DNA from: JAAXHB01 sp965214945
GTDB lineage: Bacteria > Actinomycetota > Acidimicrobiia > Acidimicrobiales > Aldehydirespiratoraceae
Reading direction: 5' to 3'
NCBI GenBank assembly: GCA_965214945.1
Contig: OZ244029.1
Coordinates: 1,860,001-1,924,000, forward strand
DNA length: 64,000 nucleotides
Below are positions 8,403 through 17,111 of the stretch, in pieces. Position 1 is the stretch's first letter. Each line of letters opens with the position of its first letter. The position numbers and the translations under genes were made by a program. Below the pieces are notes generated by a model, which did no database searches, was not told the DNA's origin, and worked only from the letters and a program-made list of their open reading frames with translations.

Positions 8403-9711
8403 ACGCCGGGCCGCGTACCTCGGGCCAGCCGACTGCATCTCCCCGGAACCCCGAGCTGCGGTACAGCAGGCGAGTGCGCAGATAGTTGAGCGCGGTGATC
8501 GCGGTGAAGTCCCGCACGCGGTCTCGGTCGAACGGAAGGTGCAGCCGCTGGGCGTGGCCGGCACCGTCGAGCCAGAGTCCCACCCACACGGTGCCCGGCT
8601 TGGCTCCGTCGTGCGCGTCCGGGCCGGCCGCTCCCGTGGTGGAAAGACCGACGTCGCTGCGGAGCGCACCGCACGCTCCCTCTGCCATTGCCAAAGCCAT
8701 CTGTTCGCTCACGGCGGACACTTCCGACTCGGCTGGAGCTGAGAGCACGTTTGTCTTTAGATCTCGCTGATAGGGCACGACAGCTCCCCTTAGCGCCGTG
8801 CTGGCACCCGGTACCGCGGTGAGCCGACCCGCTATCAGACCGCCGGTGACCGACTCCGCCAAACCGAGTGTGAGGCCCTGATCGCGCAGCAAGCCCAGCA
8901 CCACCGATTCCATGGTGTCTCCGTCGGTGCCGAACACCACGTCGCCTATCGCGGAGCGCACCCGCTGCTCCTGCACCCTCAGAGCCCCACGCGCCGCTTC
9001 GGCGTCGGGCGCCTTCACGGTGATGCGCACCTTGAGGCCCTCGGATCCACTGGCCAGAAATGCCAGGGTGGCCTCTCCGGTGGAGTCGAGCCGTCGCATC
9101 TCGTCGTCGAGCAGCTCCGCCAGCGCCGACTCTGAGCGCCCCCAGGTGCGAAGCGTGCGGCTGACGATCGTCTCGCGGGCCCCTGAGCGAGCCCGGAGGT
9201 CGTCGAGCACGCATTCGCGCATCATGACCTTCATCTCCCAGGGCACGCCGGGCACGGCATACAGCACTTTGTGTGCGCCGCGACGGTGGATCGGGCAGAT
9301 CAGCCCAGCGGCGGTGCCCGGCTGGGCATCCATCGCACGGGCCCCGACAGGCACGTCGGCCTGTCGGAGGTTGTTGGAGGGCATCGGCCTGCTTCTTGCT
9401 GCGAACCTCCAGCTGATGCGCTCCTCCACCGCCTCGTCGCGCCGCAGCTCCGCGCCCATCACAGCGGCGATGGCGTCGCGGGTCATATCGTCCGGCGTGG
9501 GGCCGAGGCCGCCGCAGACAATCACCGCGTCGCTGCGGTCGAGCGCCTGCTCAAGCACAGCAATCATGCGCTCGAGGTTGTCGCCGACTTTGACCTGGAA
9601 ATGGCTATCGATGCCCGCAGCAGCCAGCTGCTCGCCGATCCACGACGAGTTTGTGTCGACGATCTGACCCAGCAGCAGCTCTGTGCCAACCGCTACAACT
9701 TCGCAGTTCAC
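8398..9711 (-). CDS. cinA: CinA-family nicotinamide mononucleotide amidohydrolase / competence-damage protein
   Basis: 437 residues. The N-terminal MoaB/Mog-like domain shows VAVGTELLLGQIVDTNS and CGGLGPTPDDMTRDA. The C-terminal PncC-like deamidase domain shows LAESVTGGLIAGRL, VPGAS and GAAGPD. Family members deamidate NMN or hydrolyse ADP-ribose, recycling pyridine nucleotides. The GTG at 9711 gives a start aligning with the family (M-NCEVVAVGTE) and overlaps the stop of a short upstream ORF (GTGA). It is the last gene of a rimO-pgsA-cinA run. Confidence 0.94.
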   Translation of the reverse strand: MNCEVVAVGTELLLGQIVDTNSSWIGEQLAAAGIDSHFQVKVGDNLERMIAVLEQALDRSDAVIVCGGLGPTPDDMTRDAIAAVMGAELRRDEAVEERISWRFAARSRPMPSNNLRQADVPVGARAMDAQPGTAAGLICPIHRRGAHKVLYAVPGVPWEMKVMMRECVLDDLRARSGARETIVSRTLRTWGRSESALAELLDDEMRRLDSTGEATLAFLASGSEGLKVRITVKAPDAEAARGALRVQEQRVRSAIGDVVFGTDGDTMESVVLGLLRDQGLTLGLAESVTGGLIAGRLTAVPGASTALRGAVVPYQRDLKTNVLSAPAESEVSAVSEQMALAMAEGACGALRSDVGLSTTGAAGPDAHDGAKPGTVWVGLWLDGAGHAQRLHLPFDRDRVRDFTAITALNYLRTRLLYRSSGFRGDAVGWPEVRGPAS

Positions 9712-9890
9712 AGCAACCGCAATCCACCGTCTGGGACAACTCGCAGATCGGCGCCGTCCCGCAGCGGCACGACTTCACAGTTCACAGCCCACCGCGCCAC
9801 CGCAGGCCACCGCGCCGCGCTGGGGTTGCCGCAGCTAACGCGACACGGTAACCAACCCGCCGCGGTCAGCGAGCGCGCTCTGGTGCTCAT
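9708..9890 (-). CDS. 60-codon ORF bridging pgsA and cinA (possible coupling ORF)
   Basis: The ATG at 9890 overlaps the pgsA stop (ATGA), and its TGA at 9708-9710 overlaps the cinA GTG start (GTGA), so it exactly tiles the gap. It has no recognisable domain. At 9785 an internal GTG begins MNCEVV, the same six residues as cinA itself; the DNA at 9772-9788 is a 16/17 match to 9698-9714. The simplest reading is that the cinA start was duplicated and the spacer stayed open as a termination-reinitiation bridge. The peptide may have no function, and chance is possible. Confidence 0.35.
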   Translation of the reverse strand: MSTRARSLTAAGWLPCRVSCGNPSAARWPAVARWAVNCEVVPLRDGADLRVVPDGGLRLL

Positions 9891-10447
9891 ACCGGCTTGT
9901 CCCTGGCACTGCCGAGCGCGGTTTTGCGGTCGCGTATGTACTGCAGGCCGGTGAACAGGGTGAACGCGACCGCCGCCCAGAGGGCCGCAGCTACTGCCTC
10001 GTCTGCCGATTCCAGGGGCGGGAACACTGCCAAAGACAGAGCCACACCCTGAACGAAGGTCTTGTATTTAGCGGAGCGCCGGGCCGGGATGGCCACCCCC
10101 TCAGTCGCCCAGCGAGCGCGCCAGGCGGTCACTCCGAGTTCGCGCACTGCCAATATCGTCATCGGGAACCACCAGTAGCGCTCCACCTCTACCAGGCAGA
10201 ACCCGGCGCCGAGGACCACCACTTTGTCGGCAAGAGGGTCGAGGAAGGCACCGCCGCGGGTGACAGCGTTGGCGCGGCGTGCCACCCGGCCATCGAAAAA
10301 GTCGGTACTTCCCATAGCCACACCGAGGCCGAAGGCGGCCCACGACACCCCACGGCTCGCCTCGGCTTGGAGGATCAGCCAGAACAGCAGCGGCGACAGC
10401 ACCAGCCGCGTGAGGGTCAACAGATTGGCGGGATGCAACAGCGTCAC
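9887..10447 (-). CDS. pgsA: CDP-diacylglycerol-glycerol-3-phosphate 3-phosphatidyltransferase
   Basis: 186 residues from the GTG at 10447 (or 10450). The start is chosen because GGAGG lies about 6 bp upstream and the GTGA overlaps the stop of a mini-ORF. It contains the CDP-alcohol phosphatidyltransferase motif (DFFDGRVAR, then GAFLDPLADK) and four or more hydrophobic segments. PgsA makes phosphatidylglycerol phosphate in the inner membrane. Its place between rimO and cinA is common in actinobacteria. Other CDP-alcohol transferases cannot be fully excluded. Confidence 0.92.
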   Translation of the reverse strand: MTLLHPANLLTLTRLVLSPLLFWLILQAEASRGVSWAAFGLGVAMGSTDFFDGRVARRANAVTRGGAFLDPLADKVVVLGAGFCLVEVERYWWFPMTILAVRELGVTAWRARWATEGVAIPARRSAKYKTFVQGVALSLAVFPPLESADEAVAAALWAAVAFTLFTGLQYIRDRKTALGSARDKPV

Positions 10448-10494
10448 CACGCTGCCTCCAGGCCGCACACCAGCGAAACGAGATGCAGCGTCAT
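10444..10494 (-). CDS. 16-codon mini-ORF produced by duplication of the rimO-pgsA junction
   Basis: The ATG at 10494 overlaps the rimO stop (TGATG), and the TGA at 10444-10446 overlaps the pgsA GTG (GTGA). The peptide is MTLHLVSLVCGLEAAW. Its last part repeats the RimO C-terminus in frame (ASLGCDLEAA versus VSLVCGLEAA), and its first part echoes the pgsA start (VTLLHP). The DNA is a tandem copy with a 47-bp period (10511-10524 and 10464-10477 are corresponding parts). It probably serves to pass ribosomes from rimO to pgsA, if it is used at all. Confidence 0.45.
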   Translation of the reverse strand: MTLHLVSLVCGLEAAW

Positions 10495-11762
10495 CAGGCC
10501 GCCTCCAGGTCGCACCCCAGCGAAGCGGTAACCCTCAGCGTCGCTATGTCGCCCGCAGCTATCGCCTGCGGGATCTTCACGACGCCGTCGATTTCGGGCG
10601 CCTCACGGTGGGTGCGCCCCACGCCCGGCTCGTCTGCCAGCACTTCCACCGACCGGCCTATCAGCAGGTCGCGGCGGTGCGCCGTGATGGCGTCCTGCGC
10701 TTCGGACAGCTCCGCGAGTCGCTCGCTCACCAGCGAAGCGGTCACTGTCGCGTCGAGCGAAGCCGAGCGGGTGCCGGGCTCCTCGGAGTAGGCAAAGAAC
10801 CCGCACCAGTCGAGTTGGGCCTCTTCGAGGAAGCTCAGCAGCAGCTCGTGGTCGTCCTCGGTCTCTCCGGGATGACCGACGATGAAGCTGGAGCGGAAAG
10901 CGGCGTCCGGCTCGCGTTGACGGATAGCGCGGATGCGCTCAAGGAACCGGCCGCCGTCGCCCCAGCGGCGCATCTGCCGAAGCAGCGGCGCGGACACGTG
11001 CTGCAGCGACAGGTCGAAGTACGGCACACCGGTGTCGCACACTGCGTCGATCAGGTCGTCGCGCAGATCCGACGGATACAGGTACAGCAGGCGGGTGCGG
11101 TAGACACGGGCAGAGACTGCCCTCACCAGCTCCACGATCTGTCGCTGCCCTCGGCCCTGGTCGCGCCCGTAGGAGGCCAGATCCTGGGCCACGAGAACGA
11201 TCTCCCGTGCCTGCAGGCGTTCAACCTCAGCGAGGATCTCGTCGAGCGATCGGCTGCGCTGCGGGCCCCGGAAGCCGGGGATGGCGCAGAAGCTGCAGGC
11301 ACGGTCACACCCTTCGGCGATCTTCACGTAAGCCCAGGGACGAGGCGATGCAGGGCGAGGCAGGTTGAGCAGGTCAAACGCCGGCACCCGGCTGCGGTCT
11401 AGGGCCACCGGAACCCCGCGGTGGGACGGGGCGGGCGATGTCAGCGGCATTCCGAAGCCGGCCACCCGGTCGGCCTCGGGCAGGGCGCCGGCCAGCTCGT
11501 CGCCGTAGCGCTCCGCCAGACAGCCGGTCACCACGAGCGAGGCATCCGGCTTCTTTGCGTCTGCCAGGGCCAGGATCACCTCAACCGACTCTCTGCGGGC
11601 GTCCTGGATGAACGCGCAGGTGTTGACCACAACCAAATCAGCGCTATCGACGCCACAGGACTCGACGAGGCCCTCGGCGCTCAGTAGGCCCGCAAGCTTG
11701 TCAGAGTCGACCTGGTTTTTGGGGCAGCCCAGAGTCTCCAGGTGATAGGTGCGAGCCGTCAT
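10494..11762 (-). CDS. rimO: Ribosomal protein uS12 methylthiotransferase RimO (radical SAM)
   Basis: 422 residues from the ATG at 11762, which gives the canonical MTARTYHLETLGCPKNQVDS; a start at 11831 would add 23 unsupported residues. Auxiliary cluster cysteines are C13, C49 and C81; the radical SAM triad is C152, C156 and C159 (CDRACSFC), followed by IPGFRG. RimO methylthiolates an aspartate of ribosomal protein S12. It is distinguished from MiaB by LGCPKNQVDS and IPGFRG. It leads the rimO-pgsA-cinA run. Confidence 0.95.
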   Translation of the reverse strand: MTARTYHLETLGCPKNQVDSDKLAGLLSAEGLVESCGVDSADLVVVNTCAFIQDARRESVEVILALADAKKPDASLVVTGCLAERYGDELAGALPEADRVAGFGMPLTSPAPSHRGVPVALDRSRVPAFDLLNLPRPASPRPWAYVKIAEGCDRACSFCAIPGFRGPQRSRSLDEILAEVERLQAREIVLVAQDLASYGRDQGRGQRQIVELVRAVSARVYRTRLLYLYPSDLRDDLIDAVCDTGVPYFDLSLQHVSAPLLRQMRRWGDGGRFLERIRAIRQREPDAAFRSSFIVGHPGETEDDHELLLSFLEEAQLDWCGFFAYSEEPGTRSASLDATVTASLVSERLAELSEAQDAITAHRRDLLIGRSVEVLADEPGVGRTHREAPEIDGVVKIPQAIAAGDIATLRVTASLGCDLEAA

Positions 11763-11853
11763 TGAATACAGGTTAGAGCCCGTCAGATGCCTGCCAGCGC
11801 CGCGAGAAAGCCCGGCGGCAGCCCGGCACACTCCTTCCTGAGTCCGGGCGGCG

Positions 11854-12825
11854 TCAGCTTCCCAGCAGCCCGACGCTCACCGTCCAAACAATCAACAGCC
11901 CTATGGCTTCAAGCCTGGTCACGCGCCTGCCGATGGTCATGGTGATCCAGCTCAGCGCGCAGATCGCCACCATCAGCGATGATCCCAGCGTCTGCAAGGC
12001 GACGTCCTCAAGCTGCCCCGGGCCGATCACCGCGATCAGGCCGCCAACCGCGAGCGAGTTGAACACATTGCTGCCCAGCAGGTTGCCGACCAGCAGATCG
12101 GTGTGGCCCTGGCGGGCCGCAACGACGGCCGTCACCAGCTCCGGCGCGGACGTTCCCACGGCCACCATCGTGTAGCCGACGAACCCGCCGGACAGGTCAA
12201 GCGCTTCTGCTATCCGCTCGGCGCCGTCCACCAGCACATACGCGGCGACGATCACGAAGACCAGGCCCAACAGGGTCCTCAGCGCTTCCGGTCCCGCTTT
12301 GGGCGGCTTGTCTCCCACGATCTCACCGACGCTGGCCTCGTGTTGCGACGGGAGTTGCGACGAGTTGGCGGGCTCGGCCTTGTTGCCCGCGCCGCGGAGC
12401 ACGAGAGCCAGCCACGCAAGTAGTAGAGCCAGCAGCAGCACGCCCTCAGTGCGCGTCAGGCCGTCTTGCACCAGCAGCGCCAGCACGACGACTGAGGCCA
12501 ACGACGCCGGGGCGTCCCGGCGGATCGCCGGACGCGCCACGGTGATGCCCGAGACCATGGCAGCGGCGCCCAGCACCACGGTTATGTTGGCGACGTTCGA
12601 TCCCAGGATGTTCCCGACGCCGATGTCTAATTGGCCGTCCGCAGCAGCTAGGGCGGACACGACCATCTCGGGGGCGCTGGTGCCGAAGCCCACCACGACG
12701 GCCCCAACCACGATCGGCGCGATCCGCAGCACGACCGCCAGCCGGGCGGCGCCCTTCACGAAGTGGTCCGCGGCGAAGGCAAGCACCAGCAGTCCGCCGG
12801 TGGAGAAGACGAGGCCCGTGATCAC
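11854..12825 (-). CDS. Calcium/sodium antiporter, CaCA family
   Basis: 323 residues, about ten hydrophobic helices in two inverted halves. Each half carries the alpha-repeat signature (GFGTSAPEMVVSALAA near residues 46-61 and VGTSAPELVTAVVAAR in the second half), and glycine-asparagine motifs (GNILGSN, GNLLGSN) follow each. This is the YrbG-type K+-independent exchanger family of the plasma membrane. A hydrophilic loop with Ser/Gln/Glu separates the halves. The GTG at 12825 overlaps the ftsK stop (GTGA), so it is likely co-translated with ftsK. Confidence 0.9.
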   Translation of the reverse strand: MITGLVFSTGGLLVLAFAADHFVKGAARLAVVLRIAPIVVGAVVVGFGTSAPEMVVSALAAADGQLDIGVGNILGSNVANITVVLGAAAMVSGITVARPAIRRDAPASLASVVVLALLVQDGLTRTEGVLLLALLLAWLALVLRGAGNKAEPANSSQLPSQHEASVGEIVGDKPPKAGPEALRTLLGLVFVIVAAYVLVDGAERIAEALDLSGGFVGYTMVAVGTSAPELVTAVVAARQGHTDLLVGNLLGSNVFNSLAVGGLIAVIGPGQLEDVALQTLGSSLMVAICALSWITMTIGRRVTRLEAIGLLIVWTVSVGLLGS

Positions 12826-15377
12826 GCCGCCAGGCCGCCCTCGCCTCGCTGACGCGCCTCGAGTTCTTCCGCGGAGATCAGAACCTCGCGGGCTTTGGAG
12901 CCGAGCGAAGGGCCGACCACTCCCTGCTGCTCCAGCAGGTCCATGATCCGTCCCGCTCGGGCGAAGCCGACGCGAAGCTTGCGCTGGAGCATGGAAGTGG
13001 ACCCGAGCTGGGTCTCGACAACCAGCTCCATGGCCTGGCGTACCAGGGCGTCATCGGCGTCGGAGCCGCCTGAACCGCCGGAAGACCGAGAGGCCGCCCA
13101 CCCCCTAGCGCCTGCGCTGCCAGACTCCGGCTCGGTGGAAACCGAGGGGTCGTCGGCGAACTCCGGCGCCTGTCCCACCCAGTGCCCCACGACGGCGCGC
13201 ACCTCAGCTTCTGTGACCCAGCATCCCTGGACGCGGTGCGGTGCAGACGACGACGGGCCTATCAGCAGCATGTCGCCCCGCCCGACCAGGCGCTCCGCGC
13301 CGGTCTTGTCGAGGATCACCCGCGAGTCGGTGGAACTCGACACCGCGAAGGCCAGCCGCGCCGGCACGTTGGCCTTTATTAGCCCGGTGATGACGTTCAC
13401 GGACGGGCGCTGCGTCGCGATCACAAGATGGATACCGACTGCTCGGGCCATCTGAGCAAGGCGGACGATGGATTCTTCCACATCCCGCGCCGCGACCATC
13501 ATAAGATCGGCCAGCTCGTCCACCACTACCAGCACGAACGGCAAGCGCACGTGACGCAGCGGCTCGCCGTCGGGGCCGCGCTGGCCGGGCAGCGGCTTCA
13601 GCTCGTCTCGGGCGACCGCGGTGTTGTAGCCGGTGATATCGCGGAAGCCACTGTCGTGGAGCAAGTCGTAGCGGCGCTCCATCTCCCGGACTGCCCACGC
13701 CAGAGCGTTGGCGGCCTTGCGCGGGTCGGTTACGGGCGCAGTGAGCAGATGCGGCACGCGGTCGTACTGGCCCATCTCGACCCGCTTGGGATCGACGAGG
13801 ATCATACGAACTTCGTCGGGGGTGGATCGCATCAGCACGGAGGTGATGATCGAGTTGAGGCACGACGACTTGCCGGCCCCCGTGGCCCCGGCAATCAGCA
13901 GATGCGGCATCGCCGCCAGGTTCATCGTGATTGAGAGTCCGTTGATGTCGCAACCGATGGCCACGTCCAGGGGATGATCGGCCTCGCGGGCCTCTCGGGA
14001 GCGCAGCACATCACCCAATGCGACTATCTGGCGGTCGATGTTAGGCACTTCCACGCCGATGGCACGCTGACCGGGGATCGGCGCGAGGATCCTCACGTCG
14101 GGTGACGCCATCGCGTAGGCGATGTCTTTGCGAAGGCTCTCGAGCTTCGACACCTTCACGCCGGTGCCGAGCTCCAGCACGAAGCGAGTGACGGTCGGAC
14201 CGACTACCGGATCGAGCAGCACGGTGGTGACGTCGAACTGGGCGAGCGTCGCCTGCAGCACTTTGCCCCGCTCGGCTACAGCCGCGAGGTCGGAGCGCCG
14301 CCTTTGCGAGCCCGACAGCATCTTGAGCGAAGGCAGGCGCCATTTGGAGCCCTCGGCATTGGGGCGCTTGCCCATGCCAGAGCGGACCGAGACAGACCAA
14401 TCCGGCATATCGTTGCTGGTGTCTGCCAGTGCAGGCAGGGGAAGTTCGCGACGTGATGCTCCGGCACTTTCGTTGTCGGGTGCGTCGCTCTCGTCGGCCG
14501 TCGAGGCGTCTTCGACACCGTCAGGGCTGCTCAGATCACTGAAGAGCAGACCGGCGAGCCCTCTGAAGACGTAGCGCACGGCTCGCCCTATCAGGCGCAT
14601 CACCGAGACCACCGCGGTCGCCACGGAGCGGACCGTGAGCTGAGTCAGCACGATCACCGCAACAGCCGCGATCAGCAGCAGCAGCAGCATCGAGCCCCAG
14701 ACGTCGGTCCAGGCGTGCAAGGTCCCGCCGACGGCCACGCCCAGAGCTCCGCCCGCGGCGTCGGCGTCGTCGGTGGCTAGCCCTGGGCGACCTCGGATCA
14801 CATGAAGAAGGCCGGAAGCCGCAGTCAGCACCAGCAACCCGCCGAAGCACAGGCGGGTGAGCGGCTCAAGACCGGACTCCGCGGTGTCTCGACCGGCTGC
14901 GTCAGCAGCCCGAAGTTGCGGAGCGCCCGGTGCTTCGCCGCTGTCGCCCGGCGCGCCGCGGGACGCCGCGGGCTGCCAGCCGCGGCGTCCTCGCAATGCC
15001 GCCACCCCCACAGCCGCGAGCGCGACCGGCGTCGCCAGCCTCACCAGTCCGAACACGAATGCCAAAGCCGTGTCGATTAGCTCGCCCACCCTGCCCGTGT
15101 CGATTAGCTCGCCCACCCTGCCCGCTGCCGAGAACCAGACACCGCCAGCGGTCAGCAGACCGAGGGCCACGGCCGCTAGTCCGGCGATATCACTGCGATG
15201 GCGGTGGACCACCCGCCCGAGAGCCGACCTCACCGGTCCCTTCGGGGTTCGTGCGCCACCAGATGCGCGTCTTGGACTCACCCCGGTGCGGACAGTCCCA
15301 GCACGGGTATTCCTCCCGCGGACAGCCCCAGCGCGGGCAGCCTTCGCGCGGGCAGTGCTGGATGTCGCCTTAGCCAC
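12822..15377 (-). CDS. ftsK: DNA translocase FtsK/SpoIIIE
   Basis: About 851 residues from a GTG at 15377; the open frame continues into rnj and the start is uncertain because no clear ribosome binding site is visible. Order: basic N-terminus, four hydrophobic segments, an acidic/Ser-rich linker, the motor with Walker A GATGAGKSS (DNA near 13880) and Walker B VLVVVDELADLMM, then a C-terminal winged-helix gamma domain (STSMLQRKLRVGFARAGRIMDLLE). FtsK pumps DNA at the septum and positions dif. A 27-bp perfect tandem repeat duplicates GRVGELIDT after the first membrane segment. Confidence 0.93.
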   Translation of the reverse strand: MAKATSSTARAKAARAGAVRGRNTRAGTVRTGVSPRRASGGARTPKGPVRSALGRVVHRHRSDIAGLAAVALGLLTAGGVWFSAAGRVGELIDTGRVGELIDTALAFVFGLVRLATPVALAAVGVAALRGRRGWQPAASRGAPGDSGEAPGAPQLRAADAAGRDTAESGLEPLTRLCFGGLLVLTAASGLLHVIRGRPGLATDDADAAGGALGVAVGGTLHAWTDVWGSMLLLLLIAAVAVIVLTQLTVRSVATAVVSVMRLIGRAVRYVFRGLAGLLFSDLSSPDGVEDASTADESDAPDNESAGASRRELPLPALADTSNDMPDWSVSVRSGMGKRPNAEGSKWRLPSLKMLSGSQRRRSDLAAVAERGKVLQATLAQFDVTTVLLDPVVGPTVTRFVLELGTGVKVSKLESLRKDIAYAMASPDVRILAPIPGQRAIGVEVPNIDRQIVALGDVLRSREAREADHPLDVAIGCDINGLSITMNLAAMPHLLIAGATGAGKSSCLNSIITSVLMRSTPDEVRMILVDPKRVEMGQYDRVPHLLTAPVTDPRKAANALAWAVREMERRYDLLHDSGFRDITGYNTAVARDELKPLPGQRGPDGEPLRHVRLPFVLVVVDELADLMMVAARDVEESIVRLAQMARAVGIHLVIATQRPSVNVITGLIKANVPARLAFAVSSSTDSRVILDKTGAERLVGRGDMLLIGPSSSAPHRVQGCWVTEAEVRAVVGHWVGQAPEFADDPSVSTEPESGSAGARGWAASRSSGGSGGSDADDALVRQAMELVVETQLGSTSMLQRKLRVGFARAGRIMDLLEQQGVVGPSLGSKAREVLISAEELEARQRGEGGLAA
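15070..15123. repeat. Perfect 27-bp tandem duplication inside ftsK
   Basis: Units 15070-15096 and 15097-15123 are identical and in frame. They duplicate nine residues (GRVGELIDT) in the N-terminal membrane region. The absence of any substitution indicates a recent event. Confidence 0.95.
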
Positions 15378-15415
15378 GGAGGACGACGCTACCAGTGCCC
15401 CGCAGCCCCGGACGC

Positions 15416-17086
15416 TCAGGCTTCGCGCACCACCGGAATGATCATCGGCCTGCGACCCGTCCGGTCTTTGACGGTGCGCCCAGTGGCCCGGCGCGCTAGC
15501 CGCTGAAGCTCGGCGATACTGCGCCAGCCCGACTGCAGGGCGCCGCGCAGCTCCGCCGCCACCGCAGCAGCGACCGCTTTCTCGTGGTCTTGAACCGCCG
15601 GCTGCTCCGCCCATCCCCTGGACACCACATCGGGTCCCGACACGATGCGCGCGTCATCGAGGCTGACGTTCGCCAGCACAGCCACGAACCCGTTGTCGCG
15701 CAGAGTTCTCCTGTCGTCAAGCACTGTGCGCCCGATGTCACCGACGGTTCCATCGACATAAAGAGGATCGCCGCCCACTGAGCCGACCTTGCTCAGACCC
15801 TCATCGGTGATCTCGATGCGGTCGCCGTCGGTGCAAAGCACGACGCGATCACCGCTCATCCCTATCTGCTCGGCGAGGCGCGCATGAGCCGCCAGGTGGG
15901 GATGCTCGCCATGCACCGGTACGAACCAATCGGGCGCGGCCACCGAATGCAGCACCCCGAGCTCTTGCCGCTTGCCGTGTCCGGATGTGTGCACTGGAAG
16001 ATGGCCACTGTGGATCACGCGCGCGCCGAGCTGCGACAGCCGGTTGCGCACCCCGGCGACGGCCGCCCCGTTGCCGGGTATCGGGTGGGAGCTGAAGATC
16101 ACCGTGTCGCGGTCGTTGATCTCCACCCATTTGCTCACTCCGAGCGACATCTGCGTGATGGCAGCCCGAGGCTCTCCCTGCGACCCGGTGCACACCACCA
16201 GCACCCGCGCCGGATCGAGGTCGGCGGCCTGCGCGATGTCGCAGATCGAGGCGTCGGGTATTTTCAGCAAACCGAGGCCGCGCGCTAACGCGACGTTGCG
16301 TCGCATCGACAACCCGAGGGTGGCGACCGTTCGTCCGGCAGCGACGGCGGAGTCGGCTATCTGCTGAATGCGATGGATGTGGCTAGCGAACGCGCCCACG
16401 ATCACGCGCCGGCCCTGCTGCTCGGCGATCACCCTGTGCAAGACCGGCCCCACATCGCTCTCAGAACGGGACGACCCTGGCTCTTCCGCGTTGGTGGAGT
16501 CGGCCAACAGCAGCCGAACCCCCGGGTCGTCGGATATCGCGCCGATCCGGGCCAGAGCGGTGCGCCGGCCGTCTACGGGCGTGAGATCGAGCTTGAAGTC
16601 GCTGGAGTGCAGGATCACACCCTGCGGGGTGGTAAACGCGGTGATCAGCCCGCCGGGTATCGAGTGGGTGACAGGCAGCGCCTCGCATCTGAACGGGCCC
16701 GCCCTGAAGTAATCTCCGTCGCTCACGGGTCTGAGTTCGGCCCGCTCGAGGAGGTCTTCCTCGTCGAGCTTGTGGCGCACCAGCGCTAGCGTGAACGGCG
16801 ACCCGTAGATCGGGAACCGCAGCTGACGCAGCAGATGCGGAAGAGCGCCGATGTGATCCTCGTGGGCGTGGGTGACTACGCAGGCCTCCACGCCGCTGTT
16901 CGGCGCCGAGCGGCTCAGCAGCCAGTCGAAATCCGGCAACACGCTGTGCACGCCCGGCAGGTCGTATCCCGGGAACATCCGGCCGCAGTCCAGCAGCACC
17001 CGCCGGCCGCGGGTCTCGATCACCGTGCAGTTGCGCCCGATCTCGCCGAGCCCGCCCAGAAACGTGACTGCTACGGGATCGGCCAC
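15416..17086 (-). CDS. rnj: Ribonuclease J
   Basis: 556 residues. Metallo-beta-lactamase core with GGLGEIGRN (11-19), the zinc motif HAHEDH (73-78), LHSSDFKLD, and a beta-CASP region with SGHxxxxxxG-type elements (HSGHLPVHTSGHGK) and the final PVHGE. RNase J has 5'-exonuclease and endonuclease activity in mRNA decay and rRNA maturation. It lies directly upstream of ftsK and downstream of dapA, a common actinobacterial neighbourhood. The C-terminus is of normal length. Confidence 0.95.
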   Translation of the reverse strand: MADPVAVTFLGGLGEIGRNCTVIETRGRRVLLDCGRMFPGYDLPGVHSVLPDFDWLLSRSAPNSGVEACVVTHAHEDHIGALPHLLRQLRFPIYGSPFTLALVRHKLDEEDLLERAELRPVSDGDYFRAGPFRCEALPVTHSIPGGLITAFTTPQGVILHSSDFKLDLTPVDGRRTALARIGAISDDPGVRLLLADSTNAEEPGSSRSESDVGPVLHRVIAEQQGRRVIVGAFASHIHRIQQIADSAVAAGRTVATLGLSMRRNVALARGLGLLKIPDASICDIAQAADLDPARVLVVCTGSQGEPRAAITQMSLGVSKWVEINDRDTVIFSSHPIPGNGAAVAGVRNRLSQLGARVIHSGHLPVHTSGHGKRQELGVLHSVAAPDWFVPVHGEHPHLAAHARLAEQIGMSGDRVVLCTDGDRIEITDEGLSKVGSVGGDPLYVDGTVGDIGRTVLDDRRTLRDNGFVAVLANVSLDDARIVSGPDVVSRGWAEQPAVQDHEKAVAAAVAAELRGALQSGWRSIAELQRLARRATGRTVKDRTGRRPMIIPVVREA

Positions 17087-17111
17087 TTCGGCTGAGTACC
17101 CGGTTGAACTC

